From contig AZWL01000004.1 in NCBI GenBank assembly GCA_000514715.1, positions 124,001-188,000 of the forward strand: DNA of 64,000 nucleotides. Direction: 5' to 3'. Each line of letters starts with the position of its first letter. Position 1 is the first letter of the stretch. Shown here piece after piece: positions 49,285 through 58,000 of this stretch. The DNA comes from Streptomyces sp. CNH099. Lineage in GTDB: Bacteria > Actinomycetota > Actinomycetes > Streptomycetales > Streptomycetaceae. The position numbers and the translations under genes were made by a program. Below the pieces are notes generated by a model. It had not been told where the DNA came from, did no database searches, and saw only the letters and a program-made list of their open reading frames with translations.

Positions 49285-50670
49285 TCACCCGGCCGCGGCC
49301 GCGGCGGCCCGGTCGGCCCCCGCGGGCGCCGTCAGGGGCAGCGGGTGTCCGGGCAGCGGGAAGCGGCGGCACAGGACCGCCACCCGGGCGGCCGCCTCGG
49401 CCCGTACGACCGGATCGAGGTGGTGGCGGCGGGGGCCGTCCGGCCGTACGGCCGACAGGACCGTGTCGAGGAGGTCCGCGCACGCGGTCATCTCGGCGAC
49501 CCCCATCCCGCGCAGCGCGAGTACGTTGGTTCCCAGGCGGACCCCGCTGGTGACCCGGGGGCCGTGGGGATCGCCGGGGATGGTGTTCTTGTTGACGACG
49601 ACTCCGCAGCTCTCCAGGGCGCGTTCGGCGATGCGCCCGGTCAGGCCGCGGCATCCGACGTCCAGCAGGACCATGTGGGTGTCCGTGCCGCCGGTCAGCA
49701 CGCGGTGGCCCCGGTCGTGCAGCTCGGCGGCGAGCGCGCGGGCGGTGGCGACGATGCGCCGGCCGCGCTCCCGGAACCGGGCGGTGCCCAGCTCGGCGAA
49801 GGCCCGGGCCTTCGCGGCGACCGTGTTGAGCCGCGGAGTGCCCTGGACGTACGGGAAGACCCCGTCCTCCAGCGTGGCCCGCAGCGTCCTGCCCTCGGCG
49901 GTGTGCGTCTCCGCGTCCCGGCCCAGCAGGATCAGCCCGCCGCGGGGGCCGTACAGCTGCTTGTACGTGCTGGTCGTCGTCACGTGGGCCACGTCGATCG
50001 GGCTGGGGTGGACGCCGGCGGCGACCAGCCCGGCGATGTGCGAGATGTCGGCCACCAGATATGCGCCGACCTCGTCGGCCACCTCCCGGAAGCGCCGGAA
50101 GTCGATGGTCCGCGGATACGCGCTCGCGCCGCAGAAGATGAGCCGCGGCCGGTGCCGGCGGGCCAGTTCCGCCACGGCCCCGTAGTCGATCAGCCCGTCG
50201 TCGTCCAGGCCGTAGCGGACGGGCGTGAAGAAGCGTCCCGACATCGAGGCGGAGGCCCCGTGCGTGAGGTGCCCCCCGGCCTTGAGGTCCATGCCGAGCA
50301 CGGTGGCCCCGGGGTCGAGCAGCGACCCCAGCACCACCTGGTTGGCGGTGGAACCGGAGTGCGGCTGGACGTTGGCGTGCGCGGCGCCGAAGGCCTGCTT
50401 CGCGCGGCGCACGGCGAGCCGCTCCACCTCGTCGACGAGTTCGCAGCCCGCGTGGTAGCGGGCCCCGGGGTACCCCTCGGCGGTCACGTTGCCGGCGGCG
50501 CTCGCCTCGCACACCAGGACGGCGGGGTCGGCCGTACTGGCGGCCGCGACCATGGCGAGCGTCTCGTGCTGGCGGACCTGCTCGCGCTGCAGCAGCCCGT
50601 ACAGCTCCTCGTCGCGCGCCTGGAGCACGTCGGCGCCGTGCGCGAGGGTCCGGTGCAGGATGCCTGCCAT
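49285..50670 (-). CDS. SHMT-like PLP enzyme of the NRPS cluster
   Basis: A 461-residue serine hydroxymethyltransferase-family protein. NVTAEGYPGARYHAGC, NVQPHSGSTANQ, DISHIAGLVAAG, SGVRLGTN and the PLP-Lys stretch TSTYKQLYGPRGG identify the family. In housekeeping SHMT the stretch is THKTLRGPRGG; the His before Lys is Tyr here and Thr-Leu-Arg is Gln-Leu-Tyr. The C-terminus has a variable end. The gene overlaps the NRPS stop by one base, so it belongs to the cluster. It may make an unusual beta-hydroxy or alpha-methyl amino acid by aldol chemistry, as in L-threonine transaldolases, or feed glycine/serine. The housekeeping copy would lie elsewhere. Confidence 0.88.
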   Translation of the reverse strand: MAGILHRTLAHGADVLQARDEELYGLLQREQVRQHETLAMVAAASTADPAVLVCEASAAGNVTAEGYPGARYHAGCELVDEVERLAVRRAKQAFGAAHANVQPHSGSTANQVVLGSLLDPGATVLGMDLKAGGHLTHGASASMSGRFFTPVRYGLDDDGLIDYGAVAELARRHRPRLIFCGASAYPRTIDFRRFREVADEVGAYLVADISHIAGLVAAGVHPSPIDVAHVTTTSTYKQLYGPRGGLILLGRDAETHTAEGRTLRATLEDGVFPYVQGTPRLNTVAAKARAFAELGTARFRERGRRIVATARALAAELHDRGHRVLTGGTDTHMVLLDVGCRGLTGRIAERALESCGVVVNKNTIPGDPHGPRVTSGVRLGTNVLALRGMGVAEMTACADLLDTVLSAVRPDGPRRHHLDPVVRAEAAARVAVLCRRFPLPGHPLPLTAPAGADRAAAAAAG

Positions 50671-53600
50671 CAGGAGGTCTCCTCCTCAAGGCCGTCCAGC
50701 ATGGCCCGGGTCTGCGCGCCGTCCAGGGACCGCACGTGCAGATAGATCTCCGCGAGGGCCTGTGCGTCGGCGCCGGCCGCCCGGGCCGTGCTCTCGGCCA
50801 CGGCGGCCTGGTCGGCGAGGGTCCGCGCCTCGAAGACGTCGCGCAGCGACACGTCGATCCGCAGGTGGTCGCTGAGCGCGTACGCGATCTGCGTGACGCC
50901 CAGGGAGTTGCCGCCGCGTTCGAAGAAGTCGTCGTGGACACCGACGCGTTCGGCTCCGAGCACGTCGGCCCAGATGTCCGCGAGCGCGTGCTCCAGCGGG
51001 GTGCTGCAGGCCACGTAGGGCGTGGACGTGCCCAGCCGCACGGGATCGGCGTCCGGCAGCGCCGAGCGGTCGACCTTCCCGTTCGCCGAGAGCGGCAGGG
51101 TGCCGAGCCGCACGAAGGTGTCGGGGATCATGTAGTCCGGAAGCCGGGCCGCGAGGTGGGTCCGCAGCTCCCCGGCGTCGGGGCCGTCCTGGCCGGCGGG
51201 CACCACGTACGCGGTCAGCCCCACGCCGTGGCCGTCGTCGTCGGTGCGGACGACGGTCACCGACTCGGCCAGGCCCGGGTGGCGGCCGAGGGCCGCGTCG
51301 ACCTCGCCGAGTTCGATCCGGAAGCCCCGCACCTTCACCTGGTGGTCGAGCCGCCCGACGAGGTGGATCAGGCCGTCCTCCGCATACCGGGCCAGATCAC
51401 CGGTCCGGTACAGCCTGGCCCCCGGGGGGACGGCCGGGAAGACGCCCGCGTACGGGTGCGGGACGAAGCGCTCCGCGGTCAGCGCCGGGCGCCCCAGGTA
51501 CCCCCGGGACAGGCCCGTGCCGGCCAGGCACAGCTCACCCGCCACCCCGACGGGGACCGGCTCCCCGCGCTCGTCGACGATCAGCGCCTGCTGGTTGTCC
51601 ATGGGGCGCCCGTACGGGATGTGGACCCACCCGGGGTCGGTCCGCACGACCCGGTGGACGATGGAGTGGATCGACGCTTCGGTGGCACCGCCCATCACGA
51701 CGACGTCGAGGTCCGGGAAGAGCGCGCGCGCCCGGTCCGGCAGGGACACCGGCACCCAGTCCCCGCCGAGGAAGGCGGTGCGCAGCGAGGGTGCGGCGGG
51801 GCGCGCGGAGCCGTAGGAGTCCACCAGGGACTCCAGCAGGCTGGGTGCGGAGTTCCACACGGTGACCGCGTGCCGCTCCACCAGCTCCGCCCAGTGCCGC
51901 GGGTCCTTCGCCGACGCGGCGTCCGGCAGCACCGTGGTGCCGCCCGCCGCCTGCATGCCGAGGAGTTCGTACACCGACATGTCGAAGCTCAGCGACGACA
52001 GGGACAGTACGGAGTCGCCCGGGCCGATCGACTGGCGGCGGTTGAGGTCGGCGATGTTGTTGGCGGCGCCGCGGTGGGTGACCGCGATGCCCTTGGGCCG
52101 GCCGGTGGAGCCGGACGTGTAGATGATGTACGCGAGGTCGTCCGGCCGGGCCGCCGCGGTCCTCCCGTCCCCTGCCGCCTCAGGCTCCCGGTCGAGGTCG
52201 CCGGGCAGCAGCACGACCGGCCCCGGCTCCCCGCCGCCGCCCCGAGCCGCGGCCACGGGCAGCCTGCCCAGACGGTCCTCGTCCGTCAGCAGTACGGCGG
52301 GACGGGCGTCGCGGAGCATGAACTCCAGCCGCTCCGCCGGATAGGCGGCGTCCAGCGGCACGTACGCGCCGCCGGCCTTGAGCGTGCCGAGCACCGACAC
52401 GGCCACCTCCGCGGTGCGGTCGAGGCACACGGCGACCGCGACGTTCGGCCCGACCCCCGCCCCGCGCAGCCGCCTCGCCAGTCGTTCCGCCCGCTCGTCC
52501 AGCTCGCCGTAGGTGAGGGCGCCCCCGGACCAGACGAGCGCGGGCGCGTCGGGGCGCTCCCGCGCCTGCCGCTCGACCAGTTCGTGCAGGCATTCCTCCG
52601 GCGCGGGCGCCCCGGTGGCGTTCCACCCCGCCACCGCGCGCTCCACCTCCGCGGGCGTGAGCCACGGAAGGGAGTCGAGGCGGGCGTCGGGATCAGCGGT
52701 GGCGGCGGTGAGCAGCACCTCGTAGTGCTCCCAGAGCCGGCGGACCGTCGACTCGTCGAAGAGGTCCGTCGCGTACTCGATGAACCCGGTGAAGGCACCG
52801 TCCACCTCGCGCAGCTGGACGTTCAGGTCGCACTGGGTGCCGTTGCGCTCGATGCCGGTGGCCACGGCCTCAAGACCCGGCAGGTCGAGGACCGGCTCGG
52901 GGGCGTTCTGCAGCAGGAACAGCACCTGCGCCAGCGGGTTGACGCTCAGGTCACGCGGAATCTGCAGCTCCTCGACCAGCCGCTGGAAGGGCAGGTCCTG
53001 GTTGTCCAGGGCGGCCAGCGTGGTGGCCCGGACCCGTCCCAGCAGGTCGGCGAACGTATGGGCGCCGTCGAGCGAGGTGCGCAGCGGCACGGTGTTGACG
53101 AAGCAGCCCATGGTCCGCTCCGTCTCCGGGGTGCGGGTGGCGACGCCCGTGCTCACCACGACGTCCTGCTGGCCGGTGCTCCTGGCGAGCAGCACCTTGA
53201 ACGCGGCCAGCAGCACCATGAACGGCGTGCTGCCGGCGGCGCGGGCCGCCGCCGCCACGGCGCGGGACAGTTCGCGGGACAGGGCGACCGGCAGCTGGCG
53301 GCCGCGCAGGGTCTGCGCGGCGGGGCGTGGCCGGTCCAGGGGGAGGTCGAGCAGCCGGGGCGCGTCCTTGAGCCGCTCGCGCCAGTACGCCAGCTGGGAC
53401 CCCAGGCGCTCCGGGGCCAGGTGCTCGGCCTCCCACACCGAGAAGTCCGGGTAGTGCACCTCGGGTTCCGGCAGGCCGTGGCCGTCGGGCGCGCCGGCGG
53501 TGAGGGCCGCGTACAGGGCCCCCGTCTCCTGCAGCAGGATGCCGCACGACCACATGTCGGAGACCAGGTGGTGCACGCTGAGGGCGAGGACGTGGTCGTC

Positions 53601-53972
53601 GGCCGCCAGCCGCAGCAGCCGGGCGCGCAGCAGCGGCCCGTCCGCGAGATCGAAGGGGAGGGCCGACTCGGCGGTGAGCGCCGCGTCGAGTTCCTCCTCG
53701 GTGACCTCGGTCAGCGGCAGCCCGATGTCCACGCGTGCGTCGACGATCTGCACGGCCTCACCGTCGAGCTGGGCGAACCGGGTGCGCAGCGCCTCGTGCC
53801 GGTCGGTCACCCGCCGGAGTGCTCCGTGCAGCGCCTCCGGGTCCAGCGGGCCCTTCAGCCGAACGGCCAGCGGGATCGTGTACGCGCTCGTGCCCGGAGT
53901 GAGCTGCTCGACGACCCACAGGCGTTCCTGCGCGGAGGCCATGGGAAAGATGGTCGGCGGGGATTTCTGCAT
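50670..53972 (-). CDS. NRPS: C-A-PCP, first gene of the peptide operon
   Basis: A 1100-residue single module. ATG 53972 follows GGAG; an in-frame GTG lies at 53984. Condensation domain (residues ~15-440): ASAQERLWVVEQL and HHLVSDMWS, with Met instead of Gly after the Asp. Adenylation domain (~460-980): YIIYTSGSTGRPKGIA, MGGATEASIHSI, YRTGDLARY, GRLDHQVKVRGFRIELGEVD and NGKVDR. My code reading is DMYNFGMIHK, sharing six of ten positions with threonine codes and five with cysteine codes; a small polar residue is likely. PCP: FFERGGNSLGVTQ. As its first domain is a condensation domain, it receives a chain or starter from another protein. Confidence 0.93.
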   Translation of the reverse strand: MQKSPPTIFPMASAQERLWVVEQLTPGTSAYTIPLAVRLKGPLDPEALHGALRRVTDRHEALRTRFAQLDGEAVQIVDARVDIGLPLTEVTEEELDAALTAESALPFDLADGPLLRARLLRLAADDHVLALSVHHLVSDMWSCGILLQETGALYAALTAGAPDGHGLPEPEVHYPDFSVWEAEHLAPERLGSQLAYWRERLKDAPRLLDLPLDRPRPAAQTLRGRQLPVALSRELSRAVAAAARAAGSTPFMVLLAAFKVLLARSTGQQDVVVSTGVATRTPETERTMGCFVNTVPLRTSLDGAHTFADLLGRVRATTLAALDNQDLPFQRLVEELQIPRDLSVNPLAQVLFLLQNAPEPVLDLPGLEAVATGIERNGTQCDLNVQLREVDGAFTGFIEYATDLFDESTVRRLWEHYEVLLTAATADPDARLDSLPWLTPAEVERAVAGWNATGAPAPEECLHELVERQARERPDAPALVWSGGALTYGELDERAERLARRLRGAGVGPNVAVAVCLDRTAEVAVSVLGTLKAGGAYVPLDAAYPAERLEFMLRDARPAVLLTDEDRLGRLPVAAARGGGGEPGPVVLLPGDLDREPEAAGDGRTAAARPDDLAYIIYTSGSTGRPKGIAVTHRGAANNIADLNRRQSIGPGDSVLSLSSLSFDMSVYELLGMQAAGGTTVLPDAASAKDPRHWAELVERHAVTVWNSAPSLLESLVDSYGSARPAAPSLRTAFLGGDWVPVSLPDRARALFPDLDVVVMGGATEASIHSIVHRVVRTDPGWVHIPYGRPMDNQQALIVDERGEPVPVGVAGELCLAGTGLSRGYLGRPALTAERFVPHPYAGVFPAVPPGARLYRTGDLARYAEDGLIHLVGRLDHQVKVRGFRIELGEVDAALGRHPGLAESVTVVRTDDDGHGVGLTAYVVPAGQDGPDAGELRTHLAARLPDYMIPDTFVRLGTLPLSANGKVDRSALPDADPVRLGTSTPYVACSTPLEHALADIWADVLGAERVGVHDDFFERGGNSLGVTQIAYALSDHLRIDVSLRDVFEARTLADQAAVAESTARAAGADAQALAEIYLHVRSLDGAQTRAMLDGLEEETS

Positions 53973-54188
53973 GGCCGTCTCCACACGTAGGCGTTGCGGT
54001 CTCGGTCGGCAGCCGGGCGGGCGCCCCGCAGGGCGCGGTCCGGCGGCACCCCGGTGGCGGGGACAGACTGGCAAGGAACGCGGGCTCGCAGACAGTCCGG
54101 AACTTTCCTGACGGGCCGCCGCCCCGCGGCCCCTGCCGGGGAGGTCGGCCGGGTTCTAGGGTCGTTCGTACGCCCCGTGCCCCGATCC

Positions 54189-54194
54189 GGGAGG
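54189..54194 (+). promoter_or_regulatory. Strong ribosome binding site deciding a TTG start
   Basis: GGGAGG (54189-54194) lies five bases before TTG 54200, with no ATG or GTG nearby. It fixes the start of the hotdog-like gene at TTG. Confidence 0.7.
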
Positions 54195-54199
54195 ATCCC

Positions 54200-54934
54200 T
54201 TGTCGCCCGTACCGGATCTCGTCATCGCCCGGCGCTTCAACGGGCCGCCCGACAGCGCCAACGGCGGCTACGCCTGCGGCCGGCTGGCCGCCCTCGCCGA
54301 GGCCGCGGGGCATCTGGACGGCTGCGCCGCGGTCACGCTGCATCTGCCGGTGCCGCTGGACTCCCCGCTGACCTACCGGGTCTGCGGCAGGCGCGGGCAC
54401 GCCTGGCACGGAGACGACCTCGTCGCGTCCGTGGCGGGCGGCGGCACCGACCTCCCGGCCCCGCCGCCGGTGGGGCCGGCGCAGGCCGGGGCGGCGGAGG
54501 CCGCGTTCGACGGTGCCGGGCATCCCTTCCCCGGCTGCTTCGTGTGCGGCACCGAACGCCCCCGCGACGGGATGGGCCTGCGGCCGGGGCCGGTCGCGGG
54601 CAGTCCCGGCACGGTGGCGTGCGCCTGGACCCCGGGTCTGGACCTGGCCGACGAGAACGGCCGGATCCGCGCGGAGTTCGTGTGGAGCGCGCTCGACTGC
54701 CCGGGCGGCTGGACCGCCGACCCGGCGCGCAGGCCCCGGGTGCTCGGCCGGATGACCGCGGCCGTCGGCGAACTCCCGCTCGCCGGTGCGCGGCTCGTTC
54801 TGGTGGGCCGGCTGGAGCGCCTGGACGGGCGTACCGCCGCCATCAGCACCGCCCTGTACGGCACGGCGCACGGACGACCGCTGGCCGTGGCCGGTTCCGT
54901 GTGGGTCGCGCTCGACGGGGCGGCCACGGGCTGA
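54200..54934 (+). CDS. Hotdog-fold-like protein (thioesterase superfamily?)
   Basis: A 244-residue protein, the only plus-strand gene inside the NRPS region. VPDLVIARRFNGPPDSANGGYACGRL and later HPFPGCFVCGTERPRDGMGLR with AEFVWSALDCPGGWTAD and LVGRLERLDGRTAAISTALY recall a two-hotdog arrangement seen in PaaI-type acyl-CoA thioesterases. The FVCG with a nearby Cys is typical of an uncharacterised actinobacterial group. No membrane segment or signal peptide. It may be a housekeeping or accessory enzyme, and its tie to peptide synthesis is only positional. A promoter near 54150 (TAGGGT) is possible. Confidence 0.65.
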   Translation: MSPVPDLVIARRFNGPPDSANGGYACGRLAALAEAAGHLDGCAAVTLHLPVPLDSPLTYRVCGRRGHAWHGDDLVASVAGGGTDLPAPPPVGPAQAGAAEAAFDGAGHPFPGCFVCGTERPRDGMGLRPGPVAGSPGTVACAWTPGLDLADENGRIRAEFVWSALDCPGGWTADPARRPRVLGRMTAAVGELPLAGARLVLVGRLERLDGRTAAISTALYGTAHGRPLAVAGSVWVALDGAATG

Positions 54935-54939
54935 CCGGG

Positions 54940-54960
54940 CCGGCGCGGCACCGCGGCCGG
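54940..54960. terminator. Hairpin between the hotdog-like gene and the terminal NRPS
   Basis: CCGGCGCGG (54940-54948) and CCGCGGCCGG (54951-54960) with a two-base loop and one bulge, between convergent stop codons. Confidence 0.45.
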
Positions 54961-55011
54961 GGCGCGCGGCGGTGCGTTCCCGATGTCGTGTGGTCTCCTC
55001 CGAGGCGGGCG

Positions 55012-58000
55012 TCATCGGCGGTCGGCGTCCGCCAAAACGGTGCGCAGGCGGGCCGCCAGCGTCGTCACGTGCGGTTCCGTCAGCAGGGAGAAGTGGTCTC
55101 CGGGGACCTCGTGGACGGTCAGGGGGGTCCGGGCGAGGTCCTGCCAGCCGAGTGCGGGGTCGTGGGTCAGGTCTCCGGAGCGGTCGGCCGCGCGGAGCAG
55201 CACCAGGGGTGTGCGCACGGGCTCGGGCCGGTACCGGCTCATGGCATGGACGTGTGCGCGGGCGACCTTCCGGGCGTGCGCGTCGAGCAGCAGGAGGCGG
55301 TGCACGGAGTCGGGGTCCGTGGAGAGCAGTTCCTCGACGAGGTCCGCCGGCACGCCGGACGGGTCCGCCCCGTCCCCCGCGGGGTGCGGTTGCGGCATGT
55401 CGAGCAGCCGGGACAGCGCCGGCAGGTGCGGTTCGCACCGGTCGAGGAAGTCCACGAGGCCCTCCATCTGACGTGCCATCCGGCGCGGTGCCCTGCTGTC
55501 CAGGAGCACGACCGGCCCCACCGCACGTCCCGCCTCCCCGAGTTGCCTGGCCACTTCGGTGGCGACCACGCCGCCGAAGGACCAGCCGCCGAGCAGGATC
55601 GGGCCGTCCGGCCGCAGCTCCCGGATGTGCCGGGCGTGGTGGCGGGCGAGTTCGCGGACGTCCCGGCAGGGCTCCCCCTCGCCGTCCACGCCGGGGGCCT
55701 GCAGCGCGTGGAACGGCCGCTTTGTGCCGAGGGCGTTCGCGAGCAGGCGGAACCCGCCCACGCCGCCTTCGACCGGGTGGACGCAGAAGAACGGGGGTGC
55801 GTCTCCGGCGGGCTGCAGGGTGACGACCGGACCGGTGGTGCGGTCGTCGCTCCGCAGCCACCGGGCGAGGGACGCGGGGGTCGTGTGCTGGAAGAGGCCG
55901 GCCAGGGGGACCCGCCGGCCGAGCAGTTCCTCCAGCCGGGTCTGGACCCGGACGAGGAGGAGGGAGTTGCCGCCGGCGTCGAAGAAGTCGTCCTGCCTGC
56001 CCGTCCCTGGCCGGGAGAGCACCTCGTTCCAGACGCGGGCGATGTCGCTCTCCAGTCCGGCCCGGGGCGGGACGGCGACGGCGTCGGCGTCGGCGGTCCG
56101 TCCGGCGGCGGGCAGCCGGGAGCGGTCCAGCTTCCCCCTCGGCGTGAGGGGCAGTTCGGTCAGGACCGTCACCGTGGGCACCACGGGCGTGGGGAGCAGG
56201 GTGCGCAGATGCCGGCGGACGGCCTCGGCCGAGGCGTCCGGGCCGGTCACGTAGCCGATCAGCCGGTCGTCCCGCAGGAGGACGGCGGCCGTGCGGACGC
56301 CGGGTGCGGATCTCAGGGCGGCCTCGATCTCGCCGGGCTCCACCCGGTGGCCGCGCAGGTTCACCTGGTCGTCCGCCCTGCCGAGCACCAGGACCGTGCC
56401 GTCGGCGCACCGGCGGCCGAGGTCGCCGGTGCGGTAGGTGCGCTCCCCGTCCTGCTCGCCGAACCGGGCCGCGGTGCCGGCCGGATCGCCGTCGTATCCG
56501 GCCGACAGGTACGGCGTACGGACGACGATCTCGCCGGTCTCGTCGATCGCCGCCGGGAACCCGCCGGGTGTCCGCACCTGCAGGTCCACTCCGTCGATTC
56601 CGGTGCCGACCGGGATCGGGTCGCGGGGCGGGCGGGGGACCCGGTGCCAGGACACCGCCTGCGGTGTCTCCGTGGTGCCGTAGAGGTTGACGAACTCGGC
56701 GTGCGGCGCCGGGAGGTCCTCGACGTGCCGGGCGGTCAGCCGGTCGCCGCCGAAGAAGACGTACCGCAGATCGGGCAGTTCCCGGCCCGGCCGCGCGACC
56801 AGCTCGCCGAGGCCCGGGGTGAGGTGGGCGACGGTGACCCGCTGCCGGAGCAGCCAGCGTACGAGCCGTTCGGGGGACCGCGCCTGCTCCTCGTCCGGTA
56901 CGCACACCGTGCCGCCGAGGGTCAGCGGTCCGAGCGCCTCGCGCAGGAACGGGTCGTGCCCGAGCCCGCCCAGTGCGCTCCACCGGTCGCCGGGGCCGAG
57001 GCCGAACTCGCGCGCCTGCCGGTCGAAGAAGTGGGTCAGCGGGGCGTGCGTGCCCAGCACGCCCCTGGGGGTGCCCGTGGTCCCGGAGGTGAACGCGAGG
57101 TACGCGGCGTCCCACGGACCGACCGGGACACCGGGCCGCGGCGCCGTCGCGGTGAGGTCGGTCCGCAGCACCACCGGTGCGTCGAGATCCGCCGCCGGCC
57201 CGAGCCGGACGAGCGCGCGGGCCCCGGAGGCGGCCAGCAGCCGACCGCGTCTGGCCGGCGGGTCCGCGGGGTCGAGCAGGACGAACGCCGCGCCGGCCTT
57301 CAGCACGCCGACCGTCGCGCACACCAGTGCCGCGGACCGCGGCCCGTCCAGGGCGACCCGCTCCCCCGGCCGGATCCCGGCGCCGGACAGTTCGGCGGCG
57401 AGCGCGTTGGCCCGCTCGTCCAGTTCCCGATAGGTCCAGGTCCCGGCGGCGTCGGTGAGCGCGACCGCCTCCGGTGCGCGGTCCGCCTGTGCTTCGACGA
57501 GGTGGTGCACGGCGTGCTCGGCCCGCCGCGGCAGCACCGGCGCGGGCCGCACGGGGGCCGCCGCCGGGTGCTGGAGCCGGTACTCCTCGACGGGGCGGTC
57601 CGGTTCCGCCGCGATCTGCTCCAGCAGGGACACGTACTGTCCGAGGAGCCGCTCCATGCGCTCCGGCAGGAACAGATCGGTGTTGTGGACCAGCGAGAAC
57701 GACAGCCCGGGGCCCTCGTCGTCCACGTACAGCGTGAGGTCCAGTTTCGACGCCGTCTCGTCCGGCAGGTCGGCCGTCGCCGTCACGTCCGCGAGGTCGG
57801 CCACCGGCGCGGCCCCGGGGAGCATGTTGAGCATGACCTGGAAGAGCGGCTGCCGGCTGAGGTCGCGTTCCGGCGCGACGGCCTCGACGATCTGCTCGAA
57901 CGGCACGTCCTGCCGGTCGAACACCTCCAGCACGTGGTCGCGGACGCGGTCCAGGAGGTCACGGAACCCGGGGTTCCCGGACAGGTCCGTGCGCAGCGGC

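Noticed and set aside
44885-50185. A 1766-codon plus-strand open frame
   Set aside because: Complement shadow of the dead-A NRPS and SHMT genes; no domain can be read in it.
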